Shown here: positions 25,555 through 34,472 of the stretch, piece after piece | How the letters are laid out: each line of letters starts with the position of its first letter | How positions within the stretch are numbered: position 1 is the first letter of the stretch | Source of the DNA: a bacterium | GTDB taxonomy: Bacteria; SAR324; XYD2-FULL-50-16 | Direction: 5' to 3' | Assembly (NCBI GenBank): GCA_018830885.1 | Contig: JAHJRI010000355.1 | Span: forward strand, 1 to 45,944 | DNA: 45,944 nucleotides | Translations under genes and position numbers: made by a program | The notes under the pieces: model-generated | Seen by the model: the letters and a program-made list of their open reading frames with translations, nothing else | The model's database searches: none | Told to the model about the DNA's origin: nothing

Positions 25555-26982
25555 TCAGGTATTGTAGATCGAACATTTACGAATATTGGCGGCGGCCTCC
25601 TGAAAAGCCTCGGAAAACGTGGGATGGCCATGCATGGTCCGGGCAATATCCTCTGAACTGGCCGCAAACGTCATCGCCAGACCACTCTCAGCAATCATGT
25701 CGGCCGCTCTCGGTCCAATGATGTGAACCCCCAGGATCCGGTCCGATTTGGCCTGGGCGATCAGCTTGACAAACCCTTCCCGTTCTCCCATGCATCTCGC
25801 TCTCCCGGTACCGGAAAAGGGGTAGGTGCCAACACAGTAGGGTATCTTTCTCTCTTTCACCTGCTCTTCGGTCAGACCGACACTGGCGACTTCCGGCCAG
25901 GTATACACAATCGCCGGAATCACGTCATAGTTGACCTCTCCCGGCAGTCCGGCCATGATCTCCACTGCCGCAGTCCCTTCCGCCGACGCCTTGTGGGCCA
26001 GCATCGGTCCGTGAATGAGATCGCCAATGGCATATACACCGGGAACACTGGTCTGGTAATTGACATCCACCTGAATCTGGCCGGATTTCGGATCGATCTC
26101 CACACCCAGTTCCTCAAGTCCCAGCCCATGGGTCTGGGGTCTGCGCCCGACAGCCACCAGGAGTTTGTCGAAAACACGACTCTCTTTCTTCGTGCCACTT
26201 TCCAGCCTGACCTTGACCCCGGATCCTGCTTTTTTGGCAGCTGTCACCCGTGTATTGACAAGGATCTCCAGGCCCTGGCTTTTCAAAACCCGCTCCAGGC
26301 TGCGGTTTATCTGTCCATCGAGATTGGCCGCGATTTTGGGCAGCATCTCAATCACGGTCACTGCAGACCCCAGTCTTCCCCAGACCGATCCCAGCTCCAG
26401 TCCGATATAGCCGCCGCCGACGATTCCCAGCCGTTTGGGAACAGTCTTGAATTCCAGGGCCTCGGTGGAACTGACAATGAGCTTGCCATCAAATTCCAGC
26501 CCCGGCGGTGAAAAAGGATAACTGCCGGTTGCCAGCAATACATGTTTCCCTTCCAGTTCCACGGTCGATATTTTTTTTCCTTTGCCCTGACGGCTTTCCA
26601 CCTGAACCACCCCTTGCCCCTTGAGGCTGCCGACCCCCTGATACACTTTTATTTTATTGCCTTCCAGCAATTGCCGCACCTGGTCGGTCAAATCCGTCAC
26701 CACTTCATTTTTGCGGGCCATCATCGTTGCCAGGTCCAGCTTCGGTTTTCCGATCTTGATGCCGTGGGTACTGAAGTGGTCTTTCGCCAGGTGATAGTAC
26801 TCGCTGGAATCCAGCAATGCCTTGCTGGGGATGCAACCGACATTCAGGCAGACCCCGCCCAGGCGGCTTTCTTTTTCCACACAGGCGACCGTCAGGCCCA
26901 GCTGAGTCGCCCGGACAGCCGCGACATATCCTCCAGGACCCGTGCCCACCACAATCAGATCATACTTTTCCCGTTCTGCCAT
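25555..26982 (-). CDS. lpdA: Dihydrolipoyl dehydrogenase (E3)
   Basis: A 475-residue FAD- and NAD-dependent dihydrolipoamide dehydrogenase. GTGPGGYVAA binds FAD; the redox disulfide Cys45-Cys50 is in GGVCLNVGC; the NAD-binding GGGYIGLELG is near residue 178; the C-terminal catalytic HPTFSEAF near 447 is intact. It re-oxidises the lipoyl groups of the 2-oxoglutarate dehydrogenase E2 encoded upstream. ATG 26982 is chosen because GGAGG lies seven bases before it; the TTG at 26988 is too close to that site. It starts two bases after the sucB stop, so the genes are one operon. Confidence 0.96.
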   Translation of the reverse strand: MAEREKYDLIVVGTGPGGYVAAVRATQLGLTVACVEKESRLGGVCLNVGCIPSKALLDSSEYYHLAKDHFSTHGIKIGKPKLDLATMMARKNEVVTDLTDQVRQLLEGNKIKVYQGVGSLKGQGVVQVESRQGKGKKISTVELEGKHVLLATGSYPFSPPGLEFDGKLIVSSTEALEFKTVPKRLGIVGGGYIGLELGSVWGRLGSAVTVIEMLPKIAANLDGQINRSLERVLKSQGLEILVNTRVTAAKKAGSGVKVRLESGTKKESRVFDKLLVAVGRRPQTHGLGLEELGVEIDPKSGQIQVDVNYQTSVPGVYAIGDLIHGPMLAHKASAEGTAAVEIMAGLPGEVNYDVIPAIVYTWPEVASVGLTEEQVKERKIPYCVGTYPFSGTGRARCMGEREGFVKLIAQAKSDRILGVHIIGPRAADMIAESGLAMTFAASSEDIARTMHGHPTFSEAFQEAAANIRKCSIYNT

Positions 26983-26984
26983 CG

Positions 26985-28283
26985 TCAAACCTCCATTAAT
27001 AGTCGTTCCGGATTTTCAATACACTCCTTGATCCGTTTCAGAAAGGTCACCGCGTCACTGCCGTCCACAATCCGATGGTCATAGCTTAACGCCACATACA
27101 TCATCGGACGAATAACAATTTCATCGTTGATCACAATGGGCCGTTTCTCTATTTTATGCATCCCCAGAATCGCACTTTGCGGCGTATTCAAGATCGGCGT
27201 ACTCAACAATGATCCGAAGACCCCACCATTGGTGATGGTAAACGTGCCCCCTTCCATATCGGACAGTTCCAGGCGGTTATCCTTGATTTTCTTTACAAAA
27301 TCGACAATGGACTGCTCAATTTCAGCGAATCCCAGTTGATCGGCAAAACGAATGACCGGGACAACCAGTCCCCGGGGAGAACCAACAGCCACACCCACGT
27401 GATAATAACGGTGATACAGCATCTCGCTCCCCTCGATAAAGGCATTGATCGCTGGAAACTCCGTCAGGGCCTGAACACAGGCTTTGACAAAGAACGACAT
27501 AAACCCGAGGTTCACCTGATGCCGCTCCTTGAATGCCTCCTTATACCCGCTGCGTATCTCCATGACCCGGCCCATGTCTATTTCATTAAACGTGGTCAGC
27601 ATCGCGGTGTTGTTTTTGGCAGACAACAAGCGTTCTGCTATCTTCCTGCGAATCGGACTCATGGGTTTGCGCACCGTTTCTTCGATCTGTTCCGACTTTT
27701 TGCCGGGGGTTATCTCCTGCTCCGCTGTCTTTAGAGGCTGTTCGGAAGGGATCGGGATACCGGCTGCCTGCATCTCCAGAAACGACAGGACATCTCCCTT
27801 GGTAATGCGACCGGAAGGCCCGGTACCGGTAACCCGGCTCACATCAACCTTTTTCTCCGACACCAGCCGCCGCACGGCAGGCGAGAGCTCAAGACCGGAC
27901 GGTGGTGCAGGAACCTGTTTTTCCGGGGCAGGCGGGAGCGGCTGCGCTGCAGCCGCCGGAGCCGGGACGGCAGGTGTCGGTTTTGCGGGAACCGGTTCCG
28001 CTGAGACCGGGGGCTGCTCTTTCGGTGATGTTTTGACGGCTGCGGTACCATCCGCATCGATGGTCCCCACCACATCCCCGATAAGAACAGTGTCGCCTTC
28101 TCCGGCAATCGTTTTCAGCACACCGTCCACTTCTGATGTCACTTCCAGAGTCACCTTATCCGTTTCGATCAAAAACAGGGGTTCATCCTTTTTCACCACA
28201 TCGCCACTTTTTTTATACCACTCCACCAGCATAGCCTCTTTAATCGATTCGCCTACACTGGGTACCTTGACGTCTATCTTCAT
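26985..28283 (-). CDS. sucB: Dihydrolipoamide succinyltransferase (E2 of 2-oxoglutarate dehydrogenase)
   Basis: A 432-residue E2 enzyme. One N-terminal lipoyl domain carries Lys43 in [10 protein letters not shown] proline/alanine-rich linker (about 85-125) leads to the peripheral-subunit-binding domain ([31 protein letters not shown]). The catalytic domain ends with the active-site segment [15 protein letters not shown]. The single lipoyl domain and the core sequence fit a succinyltransferase, forming the 24-mer core that links E1 and E3. GGAGATC precedes the ATG by seven bases. It lies 49 bp after sucA and two bases before lpdA. Confidence 0.95.
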   Translation of the reverse strand: MKIDVKVPSVGESIKEAMLVEWYKKSGDVVKKDEPLFLIETDKVTLEVTSEVDGVLKTIAGEGDTVLIGDVVGTIDADGTAAVKTSPKEQPPVSAEPVPAKPTPAVPAPAAAAQPLPPAPEKQVPAPPSGLELSPAVRRLVSEKKVDVSRVTGTGPSGRITKGDVLSFLEMQAAGIPIPSEQPLKTAEQEITPGKKSEQIEETVRKPMSPIRRKIAERLLSAKNNTAMLTTFNEIDMGRVMEIRSGYKEAFKERHQVNLGFMSFFVKACVQALTEFPAINAFIEGSEMLYHRYYHVGVAVGSPRGLVVPVIRFADQLGFAEIEQSIVDFVKKIKDNRLELSDMEGGTFTITNGGVFGSLLSTPILNTPQSAILGMHKIEKRPIVINDEIVIRPMMYVALSYDHRIVDGSDAVTFLKRIKECIENPERLLMEV

Positions 28284-28332
28284 GCTTGATCTCCGTTATT
28301 GATAAACCCTTTGACAACAGAACCACGGTTTT

Positions 28333-31041
28333 TCAGCCAGCTGATCCAATCGTCCGATTGATAACATCAGCCTGTTCGGTTTGATAAATGTTATGAAACC
28401 CGGTTGCCGGACTTGAAGCGGGCTTTCGTCCAATATAGACCAGGGATGCTCCAGTCAGCTTTTCCAGTCGGCTTCTGACAAACTGGTATGCCCCCATGTT
28501 CTCCGGTTCCTCCTGGGCCCAGACCCACTCCCTGGCATCACGGCCGGCATCAATCACTTTTTTCAGCGCGGTTTCCGGAAAGGGATAGAGCTGTTCCAGT
28601 CTGACCAGGGTGATATCCCGGGTGCCGTTCGACTCCATCCGCTGCTTGAACTCATAATAGATTTTACCACTGCAGAAAACAACCCGTCTGCATTTGGCTG
28701 TCGCTTCATCCACCAGCACTTCCTGGAACGACCCCTCTGACAGGTCATCCAGGCTGGAAACGGCCGCCGGGAGGCGCAACAGACCTTTGGGGGTCATGAC
28801 GATCAGTGGTTTTCGGTAGGCGGCCTTGATTTGCCGCCTTAAGAGATGAAAATACTGGGCCGGTGTTGTCGGATAACAGACCAGGATATTCTCATCCGCA
28901 CACAACTGCAGAAACCGTTCCAGCCTGGCGCTGGAGTGTTCGGGACCCAGCCCCTCCCAACCGTGGGGCAGCAGCATGGTCAGCCCACTGAGGCGTTGCC
29001 ACTTTGCCTGTGCCACGGTGATATAAACATCGATCATGCTCTGGGCATTATTGACAAAATCCCCGAACTGCGCTTCCCATATCACCAGTGTTTGTGGCTG
29101 TACCCAGGAGTAGCCGTAGTCAAACCCCAGCACACCGGTTTCCGACAGGGAACTGTTGTACACGTCCAGACGGGTACCCGCCGGGGCAATGGTATTCAAG
29201 GGAGTAAACGGTGAACCCGTTTTCGAGTCAAAAACAACCGCATGCCGGTGACTGAATGTCCCGCGCTGGCTGTCCTGACCGCTCAGCCTGATACTGGTTC
29301 CTTCGGCCAGCAAAGAGGCAAAAGCCAGATGCTCGGCATTGCCCCAGTCGATCCCGGTGCCATTCTCAACAGCATCCAGACGGCTCTGGAAAATCCGGAC
29401 CAGTTTCCGGTGCAGGGAAAAGGTCTCGGGCACCCGGTTTATTTCCCGGGAGAGTGCCTGGATGCTTTTCCTGGGCACGGCCGTTTTGACCGGCTTGAAG
29501 GTATAATCGGGTTTATACGGTTTCCAGACCGGATAGAACGGGGGTTTGTTGAATCGCCTCACGCTTTTCTGTTCCGCTTCAAATTGATCCGTCAGACATT
29601 GGTTGGTCTCACGATCGATTGTCTCAATCTCATCCTGGCTGATAACACCAGCGTCGATCAAATGCCGGGTATACAACTCATGGACGGAGGGTCGGGATCG
29701 AATACGTTCATACATTCCCGGCTGGGTAAAGTAGGGTTCATCCCCTTCATTGTGGCCATGCCGACGATAGCAGACCAGATCGACAACGACGTCTTTTCTG
29801 AACCGTTCGCGGTAGTCGTAGGCCAGTTTCATACACCGGACCAGTGACTCAGGATTTTCCCCGTGAATGTGAAACACTGGCACCATCAGCATTTTGGCAA
29901 TATCGGTGGAGTACCGCGTCGACCGCGCATGTTCGGGCAAGGTGGTGTATCCGATCTGATTATTGATCACGATATGGATCGTTCCGCCGGTGGCATAACC
30001 TTCCAGTTGAGACAGGTTCAGGGTTTCCGCCACCACGCCTTGTCCTGAAAAGGCGGCATCACCATGGATCAGGATGGGGAGAACCGCAGTTGTTGCATTG
30101 CCTTCCACCCGGTCCTGCAATCCCCTGGCAATCCCTTCAACAACCGGATCAACGGACTCAAGGTGGCTGGGGTTGTTCACCAGCAGCATTCGTATGGTGC
30201 GGTTTTCCGGAAGCATGACTTCGGACAGATAACCGTTGTGGTACTTGACATCACCGGCTCCCACAATGCTGTCCGGATCGTAACTGTTGGCAAATTCCCT
30301 GAAAATTTCCAGGTAGGTTTTCTGAAAGATATTGACCAGAACATTCAGTCGGCCCCGGTGGGCCATGCCCATCACAATATCCCGGCAACCATTCGCTGCT
30401 GACCGGACAACCAGCGCTGCCAGCATGGGAATCAACCCTTCGGCGCCTTCCAGCGAAAAACGGGTCTGACCCGGATATTTCTTGTTCAACAACGTCTCAA
30501 AGAGGGCCGCATTATAGAGTTGCCTCAAAATCTGAATTTTTTCGGTCGGGGTGGAAACCGTTCTGCTTTCGTCCGTCTCAATGTTCTGCTGCAGCCACAG
30601 CCTTTCTTCCGGGTCCTGGATATGCATGTATTCAAACCCGATCGACCGGCAATAGGTCTCCTGCAGCGACTGGACAATCTGCTGCAGCGGCGCCCTGCCC
30701 AGCTTTCCGAACCGCGTGAAGAAGGTGTCTTTCAGGTCTGCCGGTTCCAGTCCAAACGCAGACAGGTCCAGCAGTGGATGACTGGTCGGGCAGGCAGACA
30801 GGGGGTCGAGGCAGGCCAGGAGGTGACCGATATCCCGGTACCGATAAACTAGGCTCTGCACACCCGACTGTCTCCGGGGATCCTCCCCTGTATCAGCACC
30901 CGTTGAAGCACTGGATATCTGTCCCAGTTCAAAACCCTGGAAGAACATCTGCCACTCCAGTGACACTTTAGTGGGATCCGATTTCCAGGCATGATACTGA
31001 TGGTCAATATAGTCTGCATTATATGTGTTATCTATGGCCAT
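28333..31041 (-). CDS. sucA: 2-oxoglutarate dehydrogenase E1 component
   Basis: A 902-residue thiamine-diphosphate-dependent E1 that decarboxylates 2-oxoglutarate and transfers the succinyl group to E2. The N-terminal E2-docking segment (DYIDHQYHAWKSDPTKVSLE) is present. GMAHRGRLNVLVN, the cofactor-binding GDAAFSGQGVVAETLNLSQL and RRHGHNEGDEP are intact, as are the transketolase-like and C-terminal domains with WVQEEPEN-like WAQEEPENMGAYQF. Slightly shorter than the roughly 930-residue E. coli enzyme, as in many bacteria. GAGG lies just before the ATG. First gene of sucA-sucB-lpdA; the set runs an oxidative citric acid cycle step with NAD rather than ferredoxin. Confidence 0.96.
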   Translation of the reverse strand: MAIDNTYNADYIDHQYHAWKSDPTKVSLEWQMFFQGFELGQISSASTGADTGEDPRRQSGVQSLVYRYRDIGHLLACLDPLSACPTSHPLLDLSAFGLEPADLKDTFFTRFGKLGRAPLQQIVQSLQETYCRSIGFEYMHIQDPEERLWLQQNIETDESRTVSTPTEKIQILRQLYNAALFETLLNKKYPGQTRFSLEGAEGLIPMLAALVVRSAANGCRDIVMGMAHRGRLNVLVNIFQKTYLEIFREFANSYDPDSIVGAGDVKYHNGYLSEVMLPENRTIRMLLVNNPSHLESVDPVVEGIARGLQDRVEGNATTAVLPILIHGDAAFSGQGVVAETLNLSQLEGYATGGTIHIVINNQIGYTTLPEHARSTRYSTDIAKMLMVPVFHIHGENPESLVRCMKLAYDYRERFRKDVVVDLVCYRRHGHNEGDEPYFTQPGMYERIRSRPSVHELYTRHLIDAGVISQDEIETIDRETNQCLTDQFEAEQKSVRRFNKPPFYPVWKPYKPDYTFKPVKTAVPRKSIQALSREINRVPETFSLHRKLVRIFQSRLDAVENGTGIDWGNAEHLAFASLLAEGTSIRLSGQDSQRGTFSHRHAVVFDSKTGSPFTPLNTIAPAGTRLDVYNSSLSETGVLGFDYGYSWVQPQTLVIWEAQFGDFVNNAQSMIDVYITVAQAKWQRLSGLTMLLPHGWEGLGPEHSSARLERFLQLCADENILVCYPTTPAQYFHLLRRQIKAAYRKPLIVMTPKGLLRLPAAVSSLDDLSEGSFQEVLVDEATAKCRRVVFCSGKIYYEFKQRMESNGTRDITLVRLEQLYPFPETALKKVIDAGRDAREWVWAQEEPENMGAYQFVRSRLEKLTGASLVYIGRKPASSPATGFHNIYQTEQADVINRTIGSAG

Positions 31042-31461
31042 ACGCCTCTTTCTTTCGTTCTGTTAAAATACCATTTTTCAAATCCGGCGGCGATCCGAAT
31101 CCTGGGTAACCTTACCATCGGACATTTCAGCTGTTGGTCAAAACCTTATTGTAACGCCCAGAGCATGTCCTGCCAAGCCAATTCACATCATCTTCCCTGT
31201 TTTTATTCAAAAACAGGAACGAACCCGGTCTCCGACATGTCAGGTATCCCAACATCCCCTGGTGGACATCACGAAGAATGAGCATGATCCATTCCCGGTG
31301 CAACCCCTTTTCCCACCGAAGAGAAAAATTGACGCCTTGCAGAATGTCTGATATAGTTTGTTACCTTCTGGTAGTAAAACTGTACCAAGCATCCAACCTT
31401 TTTCGTGGCTTACTCCTTTTGGAAGAAGACGAAACAATGATAATCATTATAGGAGATTTTT
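31042..31461. other. 420-bp divergent region between sucA and the ABC binding protein
   Basis: No gene is supported. It contains the rightward promoter at 31329-31357. The sucA promoter must also lie here, but I could not identify a convincing one. No repeat copy was found. Confidence 0.5.
31329..31357 (+). promoter_or_regulatory. Predicted promoter of the ABC binding-protein operon
   Basis: TTGACG (31329-31334), 17 bp, TATAGT (31352-31357): five of six matches in each hexamer at optimal spacing. It lies about 105 bp upstream of the binding-protein start. Confidence 0.65.
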
Positions 31462-32460
31462 ATGAGATTTAGTCGATTGATAATGGCCGCCGCCTTTGCT
31501 GTGATGGTGTTTGCTGGCACCAGCCAGGCCAGAGCTGCGGAAAAGCTTGATTTCATTCTCAACTGGATTGCAGGTGGTGATCATGCTCCCTACTATTATG
31601 CTTTGCAGGAGGGATGGTACAGTGCGGCAGGAATCGAACTGGATATCCAACAGGGAAAAGGGTCCAGCATGTCAGCTCAACGTACCGGCATTGGCAAAAA
31701 CCCTGTGGGCTTAGCCGATCTCGGAACAGCGCTGGTGGCCAAGGGAAAAGGCGCTGATATTGTTGCGGTGATGAATGTTTATGCCAACTCCCCCTACGGT
31801 ATGTACTGGCTGAAGGACTCCGGCATCAGGGGTCCCAAGGATCTGGTCGGGAAAAAGATCGGTAACCCCTCCTGGGACGCAGCCCGTTTGATGTGGCCGG
31901 CCCTGGCAAAATCTGTCGGAATCGATCCCAAGTCGGTGAAGTGGGTGAATGTGCAACCCAACGCCAAGCTGACTGCTCTGATCAGCGGGGATATTGACGC
32001 GACAACCAGCTTCTACAATATCCATCACATTTTTCAGGAAAAACTGGGCACCAACATGGGTTTTTTCCCCTGGAAAGAATATGGTATCAACCCCTACGGG
32101 AACTCGATCATTGTCAACGGCAAATATCTGAAGCAGAAACCGGAGGTTATCCAGGCCTTTATCAAGGTGAGTCAAAAGGCGTTCTATCAATGTACGATCA
32201 ATCCGGACCCCTGTGTTCAAGCCCTCGTCAGCGCCAATACGGGCTTGAAATTTGATAACGAAAAGATGAACTGGAAACTGGTAACGGAACTGATGACGGA
32301 TGAGTTTTCCACCACCGTTGCCCTGGGTTATTTCGACCCGGCCAGGATGGACAAGGATTATGACCTCGTCGAAACCTATTTCAGTCTCAAGCAGTCGTTT
32401 GATATCAAAAAGGTCTACACCAATGAATTTTTGGATCGCAGCATCAAAATGCCAAAATAG
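31462..32460 (+). CDS. ABC transporter substrate-binding protein (NMT1/THI5-like)
   Basis: A 332-residue periplasmic binding protein. A signal peptide (MRFSRLIMAAAFAVMVFAG, cleavage near residue 25-26 at ARAA) is clear. The mature part starts LDFILNWIAGGDHAPYYYAL and contains EGWYSAAGIELDI and VGLADLGTALVA, typical of the NMT1/THI5-like group that binds thiamine precursors, riboflavin, sulfonates or nitrate. The ligand cannot be read from sequence. AGGAG precedes the ATG. Its ABC permease and ATPase are probably the convergent pair at 35880-37425. It heads a rightward operon with an SDR, a GNAT and an MttB-family protein. Confidence 0.9.
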   Translation: MRFSRLIMAAAFAVMVFAGTSQARAAEKLDFILNWIAGGDHAPYYYALQEGWYSAAGIELDIQQGKGSSMSAQRTGIGKNPVGLADLGTALVAKGKGADIVAVMNVYANSPYGMYWLKDSGIRGPKDLVGKKIGNPSWDAARLMWPALAKSVGIDPKSVKWVNVQPNAKLTALISGDIDATTSFYNIHHIFQEKLGTNMGFFPWKEYGINPYGNSIIVNGKYLKQKPEVIQAFIKVSQKAFYQCTINPDPCVQALVSANTGLKFDNEKMNWKLVTELMTDEFSTTVALGYFDPARMDKDYDLVETYFSLKQSFDIKKVYTNEFLDRSIKMPK

Positions 32461-32466
32461 GATATC

Positions 32467-33513
32467 ATGGAATCTGTTCTAAAGACTGACCCGTTGCCCG
32501 AGATGTTCAACGATGAAGAAGATCTGGAAACGTTCATGACACTGCCGTCTGAAGCGTTGATCCGGGATCTGGAAAACCTCTCCGGGGACATCATGATTCT
32601 GGGTGTCGGGGGTAAAATGGGACCCACGCTGGCCCGGCTGGCCAAACGGGCAGCGCCTGCAAAAAGAGTCATCGGGGTCGCCCGGTTTTCCGACCCCCGC
32701 GTACCGGAAAAGTTGAAACAGTGGGGAATCGAGACGATCGCCACGGACCTGCTGGATCGAGAGGCCGTCAATCGTCTGCCCCAGGTTGAAAACATCGTTT
32801 TCATGGCAGGTCGCAAATTTGGAACCAGCGGCGCGTCACACCTGACCTGGGCAATGAATACCCATGTGCCAGCCATCGTGGGAGAGACGTTTAAAAAAAG
32901 CCGTATCGTGGCGTTCTCCACAGGTTGTGTGTATCCCTATGTCAGTGCGCTCCATCAGGGGGCCACTGAAGATACACCTGCGGAACCGCCACCCGGTGAC
33001 TACGCCAACTCCTGTCTGGGACGCGAAGGCATGTTTCGGTACTTCTCCGAACTGAACAGCGCTCCCGGGCGACTGATCCGGCTGAATTACTCCATAGACA
33101 TGCGTTATGGGGTTTTGCATGATGTTGCCCAAAAAGTGCTGTCAGGCAGACCCATCGATCTGCAGATGGGGCATGTCAATGTGATCTGGCAGGGGGATGC
33201 CAACACGCAAATCCTCCGTTCCCTCCTGCATTGCACCACCCCCACATCGCCCTTGAACATCAGCGGCCCTGAAACCATCAGTATCCGGGCTCTGGCCACG
33301 GAGTTCGGCAGGATTCTAGACAAAAAGCCGGTCTTTGAAGGAAACGAAGGGACGGAAGCCTGGCTCGTCAATACCAGCCAGGCCATCCGGCTGTTCGGTT
33401 ACCCCACCGTACCGCTGCCGAATATGATCGACTGGGTGGCTGAATGGGTCTCCCGGGGAAAACCATCCCTGGGGAAAGAAACCCATTACGAAGTCCGTGA
33501 TGGCACCTATTGA
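32467..33513 (+). CDS. NAD-dependent epimerase/dehydratase-like protein (atypical active site)
   Basis: A 348-residue extended-SDR protein. The Rossmann motif ILGVGGKMGPTLARL lies near residue 42, VENIVFMAG near 100, and the active-site strand FSTGCVYPY near 155. The catalytic YxxxK appears as YANSC, with Cys in place of the lysine, so normal SDR chemistry is doubtful unless another residue substitutes. The C-terminal half (LNISGPETISIR, then a substrate-domain-like tail) is full length. It begins six bases after the binding-protein stop and overlaps the next gene by 14 bp, so it is firmly in this operon. Substrate unknown; a sugar or sugar-acid derivative is a guess from family context. Confidence 0.8.
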   Translation: MESVLKTDPLPEMFNDEEDLETFMTLPSEALIRDLENLSGDIMILGVGGKMGPTLARLAKRAAPAKRVIGVARFSDPRVPEKLKQWGIETIATDLLDREAVNRLPQVENIVFMAGRKFGTSGASHLTWAMNTHVPAIVGETFKKSRIVAFSTGCVYPYVSALHQGATEDTPAEPPPGDYANSCLGREGMFRYFSELNSAPGRLIRLNYSIDMRYGVLHDVAQKVLSGRPIDLQMGHVNVIWQGDANTQILRSLLHCTTPTSPLNISGPETISIRALATEFGRILDKKPVFEGNEGTEAWLVNTSQAIRLFGYPTVPLPNMIDWVAEWVSRGKPSLGKETHYEVRDGTY

Positions 33514-34375
33514 AACACTCGAAAAACGGCGTTTGACACTGAATGACTGTCAGCACGCCGTTTTACTCTCCCATGAGGCAGGCTGGAATCAGACCATCCG
33601 AGACTGGGAATTCATGCTGGTTCACGGACAGGGATTTGGATTCGGAACTACAGAAAACCCCCTCGTTGCCACCGCGCTGACACTGCCTCACGGTCACCGA
33701 CTGGCCTGGATCAGTATGGTTCTAGTAACCGCGGCCTGTCGCCAGCGGGGGCTCGCCACCCGATTGATGCGGACCTGCCTTGATTCACTGGCGGAACGCG
33801 CCATCCGTCCAGTATTGGATGCAACGGACACCGGCCGACAGGTGTATGGCAAAATCGGATTTGTCCCCGTGTACCGCCTGCAACGGTTGATCCGGCAAAC
33901 AGAAGGTCACACACAAACCGAATCAACCCCGGAGCCGCACGTTGACATCCGCCCCATATCCCGGTCCGATCTCCAGACCATTATAAACCTTGATCAGCCG
34001 ATATTTGGAGCAGATCGTTCAGCGGTGTTGGCTCATCTCCATGACCGCCAGCCGGGCTTCGCCTGTTTCATCGGTGAAGCGGGCAGAACCAGTCAGGGGT
34101 TTATCATGGCACGCGAAGGAGCCCGCGCGTTTCATCTGGGGCCCGTCATCGCAGAGAATACGGAAACAGCCATGGCATTGACAGCCCATGTGCTGGGGAA
34201 AATCAGCGGACCCGTTACGATCGATGCGCTGGATCAGCACGAACGATACCAGTCATGGCTGAAGAACAATGGATTCGAGACGCAACGCGCCTTTACCCGG
34301 ATGACACTGAAACCCGGCACGGCATTTGATCACCCCGGTCACATTTACGCATCCGCCGGACCTGAATTCGGCTGA
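33500..34375 (+). CDS. GNAT acetyltransferase, YitH-like (two-domain)
   Basis: A 291-residue protein with an N-terminal GNAT domain and a C-terminal Acetyltransf_18-type domain, the YitH arrangement. AGWNQTIRDWEFML near residue 30 is characteristic, followed by the acetyl-CoA-binding segment CRQRGLATRLMRTCLD near 80 and YGKIGFVPVYRLQRL. The acceptor substrate is unknown for the family. It overlaps the preceding SDR gene by 14 bp; an adjacent in-frame GTG at 33497 could also be the start. Confidence 0.84.
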   Translation: MAPIETLEKRRLTLNDCQHAVLLSHEAGWNQTIRDWEFMLVHGQGFGFGTTENPLVATALTLPHGHRLAWISMVLVTAACRQRGLATRLMRTCLDSLAERAIRPVLDATDTGRQVYGKIGFVPVYRLQRLIRQTEGHTQTESTPEPHVDIRPISRSDLQTIINLDQPIFGADRSAVLAHLHDRQPGFACFIGEAGRTSQGFIMAREGARAFHLGPVIAENTETAMALTAHVLGKISGPVTIDALDQHERYQSWLKNNGFETQRAFTRMTLKPGTAFDHPGHIYASAGPEFG

Positions 34376-34472
34376 TGAAACCCAATGCCTGTTGCTGGTT
34401 GACGACAACATCCTCAGCAGCAGGGAATGGTCATCCGGACCCTATTTTTGAACCACACACCAGGAAACGATT

